Origin: Akebia trifoliata
Taxonomy: Eukaryota; Streptophyta; Magnoliopsida; Ranunculales; Lardizabalaceae
Direction of reading: 5' to 3'
Length of the DNA stretch: 64,000 nucleotides
NCBI GenBank assembly: GCA_017979445.1
Contig: CM030704.1
Span: forward strand, 17,405,658-17,469,657
In this document: piece after piece, positions 31,170 through 42,374 of the stretch
How the letters are laid out: each line of letters opens with the position of its first letter
Numbering within the stretch: the stretch's first letter is position 1
The notes under the pieces: model-generated
Databases searched by the model: none
What the model saw: only the letters and a program-made list of their open reading frames with translations
What the model was told of the DNA's origin: nothing
Program-made: the position numbers and the translations under genes

Positions 31170-31781
31170 GTGGTGACTTCACTAGGGATAATTTGATGAT
31201 CAAATTTGAAAATCTAAAAAATTGTCACATTGTAAAATTAGCATATTTTATTTTATTTATTTATTTAATTAATTTTATTTTTTAAGGATACGTTAGTAGA
31301 ATCTTTTGGTTAAGTAGTTTTTTTTTTTGTTATTATTTTGGGTTTTTTTATTTTGTCTAATCCAAAACAATGAAAGATTCAAAGTAACATATGAGATAGG
31401 AATAGAGTGAGGTGGTTGTTAAGATGAGGAACAACGAAAATGTATGAAAGGAAAAAATCAAAAAGGATTAGAGACGTGAAATGGACTTGCTAGCAGATCT
31501 ATTTGTTACATTGTATATCAAAATGCTCTTCTTGAAGTTTGTTACAGAGCAAGCAAACTTGGTTAGGAACCCAATTTATTGGTCATGCTACCATGACAAA
31601 GTTAGTAAGATATTACATCTTACTCAATGTCATTGCGCCCACTTGGATTGACAAATAAAAAATCTGATACGATGGTTTTCTAAATTTTGAAAAAATATAT
31701 GTTTTTTTTCAAATTAAAAAAAAATATGTTTTTTTTAAATAAAAAAATATGTTTTTTAATAAAAAAAGAGCATTTTGGATC
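31170..31781 (+). other. A#1 primer-site region and leader
   Basis: Directly after the LTR is gTGGTGACTTCACTAGGGAT (31171 on), a mutated form of the A#2 primer site TGACGACTCCACTGGGGA. The next 250 bp align loosely with the A#2 leader (aaacaatgaaagattcaa is shared), then the two diverge. No coding sequence. Confidence 0.65.
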
Positions 31782-33919
31782 TGTAGACACCCCAATTTGA
31801 ACGGGCCCCCACTCGAAAGGGCCCAAAAATACAGATTTTTCAATAAAAATTGCCAACGGACCTCAAAGGCCCAAATCAATCGAAATATGACATTTTGATC
31901 GAATCGAGGTCCCTGAGACCTTCTAATGGTTTAGTGGGCCCATCAAAGAGATTTAACCTATCCTACACCTTCCCAACCTTCATCGCTCGGCTCTTGTGTC
32001 CAAAAATACCCGATTTTCAATAGAATTCTCTTACGGGCCTAAAAAGCCCGATTTGCCAACACGTGGCATTTTGATTAATTCATTAATTTCAAAATCTCGA
32101 AAAAATGGATAAAACTAAAAATATGATACTTGGGACACATATCACTTCTTCTACCTTTATCGTTCCGTTCCCGAATCCAATTACCCTAAGTCCACCTAAA
32201 GCCCGCAAACCCTCAACACTCAAAAATGCCTTTCTCACCTCCCCTCCTAACCTAAACTCAATCCCACATCACCTAAAATCTAAAACCAACCTACACCCTC
32301 AAAACCCATTTCAAGATAACCCCCAACCAATTCCTAAAACCCAAACTATTTCATAACCCAGCCCAATGCCCCTAAACCCAAACCCATATCCAATTCATAT
32401 CTAACCCACAACCCTAACCCATAAATCACAACCCACATTAACCAATCACTTTTTTATCATCAAAAGGTGATACATGCCATCACCCCCTCTCACCTCCCTC
32501 ATCAAATCACCCACCCCATCACCTTTCTTTAAAAAATTAATTACCCACATCACTTTTTCACTAAAAAATCATATCAACCAACACCATCCCCTAACCTACC
32601 CTCATTATTCCCTATAAATCTTCATTCTCTCAAAACAAACACATCAACCTACACCTTCCCCTAACCTACCCTCATAATTCCCTAACCCCTATTTTTTTAA
32701 ATTAAACACATCAACCCACACCTCCCCCTAACTTGTCATCATCATACCTCCCCCTAATCTACCATCATCATTTCCTATAAACCCATCTTTACAACCTAAA
32801 CTTACATCCATCATCTCAAATTAAACACTGAATCTCTCCCATCAATTAAATCTAAACCCTTAACCTCCACACATTTTGCCATATGTCACCATATCTCTCA
32901 CATTCCCAACCACCATCTTACACCCTCCATTCTTTTAAACCAAACACCACTCAATCAATCAACCACCCTCTTAAACACCCATCATCTCACCTCACCAAAC
33001 ACTCCACCCAAATGATTTGGGTAAGATCCATACCATTTGGATCAAAATACAACCCATTTACCCTTATTACATAATTACCCCTCTCTCAATCCCTAATTTC
33101 ATACCCCTCACCTTTAAAACATATGCCATTTACTACTCTCTTCCCACTTCAGCCCATTATATCCCTCAAACCATCCTCAAACATCTATAAATACCCCTCC
33201 ATCTCTTTCCAAAAAGGCCCTCAACTTTCACTAGAAAAAATCTCTTACCAAGTCTCACAAAAATCACTCAATTCTCTACTTTCAATTTTCTAATCATCTC
33301 TTCTATTCTCATACTGACCTTCTAAAAAAAGGGACATAAGCTCTAATATTCCAAAAGGACCCAAGAAGACATTGAAGAAGAAGAAGAAGAAAAGAAAGGG
33401 AAGAAAAAGAAAAGCATTAAGGTGGGTGCAATAAAATACTCCTCCCTCTCTCTCTTTCTACTCTCTCCTCATCCCTCTTTTATTGTCCCCTCTTCTCTTT
33501 ATTTTATTTTAGATGGACTTAGGATGAATGGTCCTTAAGGCTCATGTCTATTAAGATCATTTCCTTCAATGAGATGATTCTATGATCGAGCCGAAAATAA
33601 ATCCCTATTTAGGGTATAAACACACAACATGTGACACTTTATTTTTCATTTATTTTAATCAAAATGACTGAGTTGAGTTGAGATTACCGCCACTTGACGG
33701 GGAGAAAAAAGTGCCTAACACCTTCCCTTTTCTCCAACCGAGCCGCTTACCCTGAATCTCAAAGTTTGATTATCGTCATGAGTCACTACGTGCCAAAAAT
33801 GTCATTTTTTGAAAAAATGTACATCGGGTAACCATTTACACCCACTTACAAAATGAATGGTGGCGACTCTAATCCTTAGTAGAGGTGGCCGTTGTACTGG
33901 CGAAATTCACGTATCTACA
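31782..33919 (+). mobile_element. Solo LTR B2 (2.1 kb) with perfect target duplication
   Basis: Same family as B1: TGTAGACACCCCAATTTG...GTATCTACA, flanked by GGATC at 31777-31781 and 33920-33924. It carries a TATA box CTATAAATACCCC (about 33186), a GAAGAAGAAG run at about 33370-33410, and GTGCCTAACACCTTCCC (about 33711). The different target duplication shows it inserted independently of B1 and also collapsed to one LTR. Confidence 0.92.
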
Positions 33920-33924
33920 GGATC

Positions 33925-34472
33925 TTGATCATTAGTAAAAATCTCAATTTCTTATTTATGATCCAATGCCATCAGGGTTCTAATTGCTGAATTTTAATTC
34001 TAAATATGGAATTTCAGGAATCGTTTAATTTTCCTTTCTTCTTTTATTACTCATGAAACTTGTGGCATTGGATAGTCGTTGTGGTGTTGGCCCAACGACT
34101 CTCAGGCTAGCCAAATTATTACCCCAAAGTTTCTTAGGTAACAAACATAATAAAGTAAGGGAATTTTTTAACAAAAAGGTTTGCCATGCATGTTCCTAAA
34201 AAAAAAGTTTTTTCTGTGCCTATCTCAATGGTTGGTAGATAATTGGTTATTTATGTGTTATCTTGATTGATCACTTCTGTTCTATTTTGCACCACCTTGA
34301 TTGATTGTCTATCAATATGCCATGATCATGATAGATTTATTTTGATGTACATATCTTGATCTTGATTTTTTGATGTTATGGGTTTTAGGTCTTTTGATCA
34401 ATATTTTTGTGATATATATGTGTTGTTGATTTAATCTGGCCCACGGGCCCATTCATTCAAAAAATGTCCTGG
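33925..34472 (+). other. A#1 leader, continued
   Basis: AT-rich sequence that becomes similar to 44150-44290 of the A#2 leader near its end (gtttaat-tggccca-g...ttcaaaaaa). No E2F-like sequence is present here, unlike in A#2. Confidence 0.5.
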
Positions 34473-35054
34473 TGTAACGGCCATGTACTCTGACACCTAG
34501 AGTTTAGGTGTAGCTCGCCCCGGAGTCACCCGGGAGCACCCATGTAATACTATGTAAAGCTCGTTATGAAGCCATGTCAGCCCCCGTACCAGGGCATATC
34601 TGTTAGCATAAGGTACATGTCAGCCCCGTGCCAGGGCATCCTTGTTAGCTTAGTGGCATTTTCGTAATAAGGGAGTATGACCGACCTCTACTTTTGATGT
34701 TTCCTTCTGGAAACCTAGTAAAGACTTAGCATACACTTTGTAGGAAGGGTGTCAGTGCTATCCCAATCCCCGGCTTACACCCACGTTGTTGAAGCCCTTG
34801 AAGCCCAGCTCCGTGGAAGTCCCGCGTGTCATAGGATCATCAATTGCTTGTAATGCATCTATTATTTTTGTAACGCGTTGCACCGTGTAATCAATATTAT
34901 ATCAACAAAGTTGCCTCCGGGCTTTGCTTCGTGTTTCCTTGTTTACTTGTTTACTATATACGTGTGTGTGGTGTACGATCATTTTATAGGCTTGCAAGTG
35001 GATTTGACCCCCTTGCGCCGCACGACCTCGCTTCGAAAGAATATGGCCGTGACA
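34473..35054 (+). repeat. Chromovirus 5' LTR
   Basis: 582 bp, TGTAACGGCC...GCCGTGACA. It contains a duplicated ~42-bp unit (catgtcagcccc-gt-ccagggcat..., starting at about 34574 and 34616) and a hairpin acaccta-gagttta-ggtgt. The frame 34878-35081 lies inside the LTR and is not a gene. Confidence 0.92.
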
Positions 35055-35056
35055 GT

Positions 35057-35068
35057 TGGTATAAGAGC
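35057..35068 (+). promoter_or_regulatory. Chromovirus primer binding site
   Basis: TGGTATAAGAGC two bases after the LTR, complementary to initiator-Met tRNA apart from one base (family form TGGTATCAGAGC). Confidence 0.9.
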
Positions 35069-35128
35069 TACAGTTGTTTGAGCACAGTTGGTTTCCCCCT
35101 AGCTCTTCCCCCGAGATTCCATTAGTTC

Positions 35129-36403
35129 ATGCGAACAATGGCACGAGGAGCTGCTAGTACTGCGGATCAACCCGCTCCAAACACACCAGCACCACGTACA
35201 AACAAGGAACGCATTGAGGTATTAGAGGAAAATGTAGGTATGCTATCCGGGATAATTGATGGTATTGCGCGATTGGATGATCAACAGAACACGCTGGAGG
35301 AAAGATCCGAGACATTCCGAGCCAGAGTAACTGACCTCGAGGAAGATACCCGAGGATCCATAGCTACTTTACAGGAACAGATTACGGAGCTCACTACTAA
35401 GGTAGGTCTCCTGGTAAGAGCCTTTGGTAACGAGCGGCCTACCGGTAGTGATGCTCCTCCCTTGTGCTTGCGAGTCCCCGAGCCACGCGCCTTCAGTGGT
35501 GCATACGATGCGAAAGAGCTCGAGAATTTCCTGTTTGATATGGAACAGTACTTCTGTGCAGCTCAACCGGATTCAAAATAGGTAAAAGTAACAACTGCTT
35601 CTATGTATCTTGCAGGTGACGCTAAGCTATGGTGGCGAACCAAGTACACCAAGATGGAGAGTGGCCGATGCTCCATCGATACATGGGAAGACCTCAAGAA
35701 GGAGCTGAAGAATCAGTTCCTACCCGAGAATGTGGAGTTCATTGCCCACAGAAAGTTGAGGTAACTCCAACAGACAGGTTCCGTGCACGACTATGTCAAG
35801 CAGTTTTCCGCCTTGATGCTTGATATCCGTGACATGTCAGAGAAAGACAAGCTATTCTCGTTTACAGAAGGGCTTAAGCCATGGGTTCAGACAGAACTAC
35901 AGAGGCAACGTGTGCAAGACCTCACGACTGCTATCGCCACAGCTGAGCGGTTGACGGACTATGCTCCCGTAGATGGGAATAGAAAGAAGGTATCCAATCA
36001 ATCGAAAGGGTCCTCTTCGCAGAGTGAACGCACCAATGGGTCTTCCAAAGGTAAAAATGGAGGATCTAGACGCAGTCCAAGCAGGAGATCCCAACGGGAT
36101 TCCTCCCCTTCGAAGAACACCGGTTCCCAGTCTAACAATCACCGCAGCAAGATTCAGTGTTACTTGTGTGGTGGTCCTCATAAGACGTTCAATTGCCCCC
36201 AAAGAAGCAAGTTGAACGCGTTGTTAGCTTCCCAGAGTGACCCTAGTCACGAGAGTTCAAGTGAGAAAGATGAAGATGAATCTTCTTACATGGGAACTAT
36301 GCATTTGTTGAATGCAATGAAACAGACCTCTGAGACTCAGAAGATCCGTCAGTGTAAGGGTCTCATGTATGTTGATGTGGAGATTGGTGGTAAGACCACC
36401 TAG
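35129..36403 (+). pseudogene. Chromovirus gag
   Basis: Starts MRTMARGAASTADQPAP. A coiled-coil segment follows (IEVLEENVGMLSGIIDGIAR to TELTTKVGLL), then capsid motifs LENFLFDMEQYF, LAGDAKLWWRTKY, WEDLKKELKNQF, VHDYVKQFSALMLDI and GLKPWVQTEL. A Ser/Arg-rich stretch leads to a zinc knuckle CYLCGGPHKTFNC (C-x2-C-x3-H-x4-C, one residue short of the usual spacing). Two stops sit in the capsid: TAG after QPDSK (35579) and TAA after RKLR (35762). Both fall where Gln is expected. Otherwise one frame throughout. Confidence 0.92.
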
Positions 36404-39400
36404 GCAATGGTTGATACGGGAACTACGCATAGCTTCATTGCCCCTACAGAGGTGAAGCGCCTCAATATCCGGCTCGAACAGGATTCAAGCCGTATGAAAG
36501 TTGTTAACTCCGAGGCCACTCCTATACAAGGTTCGGCCAAGTCCGTGGCCGTCAAGATAGGCTCATGGAGAGGTAAGCTAGATCTTCTCGCAGTTTCACT
36601 CGATGAGTTCCGAGTTATCATTGGGATGGACTTTCTACGATAGAACAGGGCCGTTCCGATGCCATTCGCCAATACTTTGGGCTTGCTAGGTGAAAGTCCA
36701 AGCTTCATTCCTCTTTCTACAGGTAAAGAAGAGGGAAAGATGATCTCAGCCCTTCAGCTGAAGAAAGGGTTGAAGAAAGGTGAGCAAATGTTTCTTGCTA
36801 CCTTACGAGTTGAACCTGATGATCAGGACCATAGTTCAACTCCCCCATTGGTAAAACAGGTTTTGACTGAATTTGATGATGTTATGCCGGAAGAGCTTCC
36901 GAAGATTCTACCGCCACGTAGGCCGATTGATCATCAAATCAAACTAATACCTGGTGCCAAGCCTCTTGTAAAGAGGCCATACAGGATGAGTCCTCCGGAA
37001 CTAGCTAAGCTACGCAAGCAACTTGATGGACTTCTGGAGTCTGGATTTATCAGACCTTCTAAGGCACCTTATGGGGGTGCCTGTTTTATTCCAGAAGAAG
37101 CATGATGGGTCATTGCGACTTTGTGTAGACTACCGAGCGCTGAACAAGGTTACCGTCAAGAATAAGTATCCGATTCCACTGATTACCGATTTGTTTGATC
37201 AACTTGGGGCAGCCAAGTATTTTTCCAAGTTAGATTTGAGATCAGGGTACTATCAAGTACGGGTTGCAGATGGAGATGAGCCGAAAACTACCTGTTCTAC
37301 AAGGTATGGTGCTTATGAGTTCTTAGTCATGCCCTTCGGCCTTACGAACACACCTGCGACATTCTGTACCTTGATGAACGACCTCTTTAGACCGTACCTC
37401 GACAAGTTTGTTGTAGTATATCTCGATGACATTGTGGTATACAGTTCTACCTTAGAAGAACACGTTCAACATTTACGCAAGGTATTTCAAGTGCTTCGCG
37501 ACAATCAGTTGTATGTTAAGCTAGAGAAGTGTTCATTCGCCCAAGAGCAGATTATGTTTCTTGGTCATGTTGTGGGTAATGGACAGATCCGGATGGACAT
37601 GGAGAAAGTGCGAGCCATTGATGAATGGAAAATCCCATCTACCATCACAGAACTCAGGTCATTTATTGGTCTTGTGAACTATTATAGACGTTTCGTCCAA
37701 GGGTATTCCAAACGGGCTGCTCCTCTCACAGACCTGTTGAAGAAAGATCACACTTGGTCCTGGTCGGACAAGTGTCATGAGGCGTTTGAAGACCTCAAGC
37801 TTGCTGTTATGCAAGACCCAGTCTTAGCTCTACCCGACATCACCAAGCTGTTTGAAGTTCAGACAGATGCATCTGATTTTACTATTGGAGGAGTGTTGTT
37901 ACAGGATGGGCATCCGCTTGCTTATGAAAGTTGGAAGCTCAATGATGCTGAGAGACGTTATACCGCATAGGAGAAAGAGTTGTTAGCTGTCGTCCACTGT
38001 TTGAGAGTTTGGAGACATTATTTGTTAGGATCACAGGTTCATGTGAAGACTGATAATGTGGCTGTGAGCCATTTCCTGACTCAGAAGAAGTTGATACCAA
38101 AATAGGCTCGTTGGCAAGAATTCCTCGCAGAGTTTGACTTGGCCTTGGATTACAAGCCAGGAAAGAACAACAACGTGGCCGATGCCTTGAGTCGCAAAGC
38201 AGAGCTAGCAGCACTTCAGCGACAAGTTTCTCAAGTTACCAGCGCTTTACAGCAGAGAATTTAGGATGGTTTGAACAGTGATCCCCAGGCGAAGGCCATA
38301 GTCGATATGGTGCAGAAGGGGAAAGCACGCCGTTTCTGGCTTCGGGATGGGTTGTTATATACCACCAAGAGCCACATGTTTGTTCCACGTGCGGCCGGGC
38401 TAAGACGAGAACTGATGAGGGAGTGTCACGACACTCCATGGGCTGGTACCGCACATTAGCTCTCTTGGAGCGAGGATACTACTGGCCGAACATCCGTGAT
38501 GATGTGTTAGATTATGTGAGGACCTGCCTCATTTTCCAGCAAGACAAGATTGAGCGCGACAAACCAATCGGGCTACTGGAACTGCTTTCAGTCCCCCAAA
38601 GGCCTTGGGAAAGTGTTTCTATGGACTTTGTTTTAGGTTTGCCGAAGGTTGCAGAGTATAGGTCCATCCTTGTGGTTGTGGACCGTTTCTCCAAATATGC
38701 TACATTTATACCAACTTCGACATATTGCTCAACAGAAGAAACAGCGCACTTGTTCCTCAAGCATGTCATCAAGTATTGGGGTGTGCCCAAGAACATCGTC
38801 AGCGATAGAGATTCAAGATTTATAAGGAGATTCTGGACCAAATTGTTCAGATTACTTGGGTCTCAGCTTGACTTTTCGATCAGCGGACATCCTCAAACAG
38901 ATGGGCAGACTGAAAAATTTAATGCCATGTTGAAGGAATATCTCAGGCATTTTGTCACTGTCAACCAAAATGATTGGGCGAATCTACTTGATGTCGCACA
39001 GTTCTGTTTCAACCTTCAGAAGAGCTCTTCCTCCAACTAGAGTCCTTTTGAACTTATTACTGACCAACAACCTTTAACTCCTCATACTATTGTTTCAGGA
39101 TATCAGGGACAGTGTCCAAGGGCGTACAAGTTTTCTAAGTTTTGGCAGGACAACAATGAAATTGCCAGATCTTACCTTGAAAAAACGTCAAAGCGGATGA
39201 AGAAATGGGCTGATGAACATCGTCGACCAGATCGTTTCAAAGTTGGTGACTTTGTTCTACTCAAGACAGATCAATTGAGAAGGTTCAATTGAGTACAACG
39301 AGCACACATGGGTCTACTACAGCGTTATGAAGGTCCAATGCTCATCCTCTCTCGAGTCGACAAGGTCTCCTACAAGTTAAAGTTACCGCACTGGTTACGC

Positions 39401-39712
39401 AACATCCATCCTGTCTTCCATGCCAACTGTCTCAAGCCATTCCATGCAGATCCAGCAGATCCAGCATGCAACATTCCAACACGTTCACCTTCTCGTTCAA
39501 CAATCCAGCCGGAACGTGTTGTCGACAAAGTTCTCGTTGAGCGTTAAGTCAGCAGCAGTTCAAGCAAGCAGCAGCACATGGAGTACTTTGTCACTTGGAA
39601 GAATTGCCAGAATGTGAAGCCACCTGGGAAAAAGCAGAGAACTTACAGCCATTCAAGCAGAAGATTGAAGAGTTTCTCAGGGACAATGCGACGAGGACGT
39701 CTGCAGAATAGG
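36404..39712 (+). pseudogene. Chromovirus pol: PR-RT-RNaseH-IN-chromodomain
   Basis: Protease: MVDTGTTHSFI (catalytic DTG). [50 protein letters not shown] and catalytic [11 protein letters not shown], then FLGHVV. RNase [14 protein letters not shown] (D), EKELLAVVHCLR (E), KTDNVAV (D), NVADALSRK. Integrase: zinc-finger region with the last Cys pair reading CLIF (a Cys lost), SMDFVLGLP (D), IVSDRDSRF (D), HPQTDGQTEKFNAMLKEYLR (E), then GPMLILSRVDKVSYKLKLP and LRNIHPVFHANCLKPF. Frameshifts fall near 37080 and 38450, TAG stops near 36641, 37969, 38104, 38263 and 39039. The chromodomain follows at 39505-39710. Confidence 0.94.
39505..39712 (+). pseudogene. C-terminal chromodomain of the chromovirus
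   Basis: The frame reads RVVDKVLVER, stop, then QQHMEYFVTWK; after a one-base shift it reads ELPECEATWEKAENLQPFKQ and KIEEFLRDNATRTSAE to a stop at about 39711. The order (E)YFVTWK...ATWE...L with a terminal amphipathic helix matches the chromodomain that chromovirus integrases use to target methylated-histone chromatin. The stop after VER and the missing base mean this copy cannot make it. Confidence 0.85.
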
Positions 39713-39722
39713 TGGGGGAGAC
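39711..39722 (+). promoter_or_regulatory. Chromovirus polypurine tract
   Basis: The purine run GGTGGGGGAGAC directly precedes the 3' LTR. It is the expected plus-strand primer and overlaps the end of the pol stop codon region. Confidence 0.88.
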
Positions 39723-40295
39723 TGTAACGGCCATGTACTCTGACACCTAGAGTTTAAGTGTAGCTCGCCCCGGAGTCACCCGGGAGCACCCATGTAATAC
39801 TATGTAAGGCTCGTTATGAAGCCATGTCAGCCCCCGTACCAGGGCATATCTGTTAGCATAGGGTACATGTCAGCCCCGTGCCAGGGCATCCTTGTTAGCT
39901 TAGTGGCATTTTCGTAATAAGGGAGTATGACCGACCTCTACTTTTGATGTTTCCTTCTGGAAACCTAGTAAAGACTTAACATAAACTTTGTAGGAATGGT
40001 GTCAGTGCTATCCCAATCCCTGGCCTACACCCACGTTGTTGAAGCCCAGCTCCGTGGAAGTCCCGCGTGTTATAAGATCATCAATTGCTTGTAACGCATC
40101 TATTACTTTTGTAACGCGTTGCACCGTGTAATCAATATTATATCAACAAAGTTGCCTCCGGGCTTTGCCTCGTGTTGCTTCGTTTACTTGTTTGCTATAT
40201 ACGTGTGTGTGGTGTACGATCATTTTACAGGCTTGCAAGTGGATTTGACCCCCTTACGCCGCATGACCTCGCTTCGAAAGAATAGGGCCGTGACA
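39723..40295 (+). repeat. Chromovirus 3' LTR
   Basis: 573 bp, partner of 34473-35054; lacks one 9-bp unit (ttgaagccc) present in the 5' copy. Most differences are transitions. Confidence 0.92.
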
Positions 40296-40640
40296 CATGG
40301 GCGCATCCCACCCTATTTACACACATCACTAGCATGTTTAAATTACGCATTGCCCGCTTGCATGTCTCTTATAGCCAACGTGACACTATTACGTAGCCCA
40401 GTTTCCTTGTGAGACTTGTGAGACACGACGTCATTCATGAAAATCACAACTCCAGTCATGTACCTTTATGATATATAAAACTGGGGCATCCGTACCATTG
40501 ATCAGGTGACCCTAAAATGTACATTGATGCACTTACGTTGGAGCGACGTGAGCCTTTGTCCTATTGTAACTCACAAAGTCACTTGTCTCGATTGCCAATG
40601 TAGTACTAGTACGTAGTCCATCCGTACTAGTAGTACTAGT
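40296..40640 (+). other. A#1 leader after the chromovirus, ending at a broken junction
   Basis: Aligns with 44290-44610 of A#2 (cgacgtcattcatgaaaa, cacaactccagtca, gatcaggtga, cctttg-cctattgt). It ends in repeats of the palindrome GTACTAGTAC, where it joins directly to a 5'-truncated A#2 LTR. Confidence 0.8.
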
Positions 40641-42353
40641 ACTCGCCTGATTAATCAACTCGTCAACCTGATCGCAACGATTTCCAATGATAGATGTTTA
40701 TTCCAATGCTTTATTTTGTTACCATATATGTTTCAAAAATCTGGATGAGGTATCTCGAACTGACAAAACCTTAGAAACCCCGCTACGCTCGGAAAAAATG
40801 ACCCAAAAAGTTTAGAAATTATCATTTTTCAGACAAAAAGAAGTTTCACGATAAAAATCACTAAAAAATGATCAAATTACCAAAATACCCCTAACATTAC
40901 AATATCCTTAGAGCCTACGTTACGCTTAGGAAAATCCATTTAAACACATAAAATAGCAAATCAAAATCAAATAATATCATTTCGCCAATTTTCACAAAAT
41001 TCAACAAAATTATGAAAATGCCCCTCATAAAGTCCACACCATTTCACACAAAAAATTTCATAAATAATACAAAACAACATTCCCATGGAATTCCTTATGA
41101 AAAATCGATTCTAAAACATCCTAGAACATTAAAAACTGACTTGAAACACGAAAAGTCCTCTCCAAGGGCAAGACGATAATTTCACAATTTTCATAATTAA
41201 AAATTTTAAAATTAATAAATAAAATATTAAATAATTAAAATGAAACATTAGTAAAATTAATTTAAAATTTTGAACCAAAAAAATCGATCAATTAGGTTAT
41301 TAGGAAAAATTGTTGAGGGTTGCCCAGATATTTATTCAAACTCCCAAAGAATTAAAGATATAATAGAGGGGGGTTCTCCAAAAAATTAAAGTCAATCAAG
41401 CAAGACTAAAGTCAAGGTATTAAAGTCAATCAAGTAAGACTAAAGTCAAAATTAAAGTCAATTAAGTAAGACTAAAGTCAAGATACTAAAGTCAATCAAT
41501 TAGGACTAAAGTCAAAATCTTAAAGTCAACCAAATAAGACCAAAAGTCAAAATCCTAATAGAGTTCTAATTAAATAATAACTCTATTTAATAGAATTCTA
41601 ACTAAAATATAACTCTACCTAAAACAATTCTAATTAAAATACAATTCTACCTAAAATAGTTCTAACTAAAATACAACTCTAACTAAAAGAATTTTAATTA
41701 AACACTAATTCTATCTAAATCAACCCTTTAAAAAATCTATAAATAAGGTTCCTCACACCCTATTTTCGTATCTAAGAAAAAATCCTAAGAAAAGTAGGTC
41801 AAAAAGCTTCCTAGCCTCCTATAAACCCTAATTTTGAAGTCTCAACTCCTTACCTAACACCCATAACTCAATTTTAGCTCAAAAAACACCTAGAAGCCCT
41901 TCAAAAACACCTAGAAATCCATAAACAAATCCAAAGAATCCAGATCTAAGAAAATGATACCTTATCTCGGAGATCAGAAATCAGATCCGAAGACAGAACG
42001 AAGCAAGGAGTACTATACAAGGAGTTACTTTAATCAGATCTGAGGAAACAAGATCGTTGTCTTCAGAAAGGTATACAAATTTCTTATTTTTTTATTATTA
42101 TTACTTAGGTCTTTTAGCAATGTAATTTATTTGAGAATTAGTAGAGATTGGCATTTGTTGGGTGGGGTTGGTGCCTAACACCTTCCAACCCCGTAATTTG
42201 ATCCCGGAACTCAGTTATTTTTTAAGTAGATTAGTTGCTTTTATCCGTTTAGAGTTGATATTCGGTTCCTAGACCGTAATAACTAGGTGGCGACTCCCAA
42301 ACCTCAAGGGTCAAAAGCGGATCCGCGCACCCCGCGGATAGAGGGCGCTTTCA
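40641..42353 (+). repeat. A#2 5' LTR, first ~20 bp missing
   Basis: Starts at actcgcctgatt, where the 3' copy has TGTAGACACCCCATTTTTGC before it. Ends GGGCGCTTTCA. TATA box TATAAATA at 41738-41745, followed by the transcript-like U5 with GGTGCCTAACACCTTCC (about 42168) and CTAGGTGGCGACTCCC. About 1.7 kb. Confidence 0.92.
41386..41722 (+). repeat. Two short tandem arrays in the A#2 LTR
   Basis: 41386-41557: five or more units of about 30-36 bp around gactaaagtcaa-attaaagtcaat. 41558-41722: units of about 22-25 bp around aattctaactaaaatacaactct. The same two arrays occur in the 3' LTR (about 55588-55758 and 55759-55925). They sit just upstream of the TATA box, where U3 enhancer repeats usually lie. 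Confidence 0.85.
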
Positions 42354-42354
42354 G

Positions 42355-42374
42355 TGACGACTCCACTGGGGACC
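42355..42374 (+). promoter_or_regulatory. A#2 primer binding site
   Basis: TGACGACTCCACTGGGGACC begins two bases after the LTR end. It is not the initiator-Met type. The same core (ggTGGCGACTCC) also occurs inside the LTR about 70 bp upstream. The matching tRNA was not identified from sequence alone. Confidence 0.75.

Larger units (their letters stand above)
34473..40295 (+). mobile_element. Chromovirus (Ty3/Gypsy with chromodomain)
   Basis: A complete-ended 5.8-kb element inserted in the A#1 leader. LTRs are at 34473-35054 and 39723-40295, with a primer site and polypurine tract, and order gag-PR-RT-RNaseH-IN-chromodomain, which defines chromoviruses. The flanks CCTGG and CATGG may be a target duplication with one change. 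The LTRs differ at roughly 4% of positions plus a 9-bp indel. Coding is broken by about seven TAG stops at positions where Gln (CAG) is expected, one TAA and three frameshifts. It is more GC-rich than its surroundings. Confidence 0.95.

Noticed and set aside
34878..35125. Frames starting MHRVINIISTKLPPGF and MFPCLLVYY
   Set aside because: They lie in the chromovirus LTR (the first recurs at 40119 in the other LTR) and end at the primer site; not genes.
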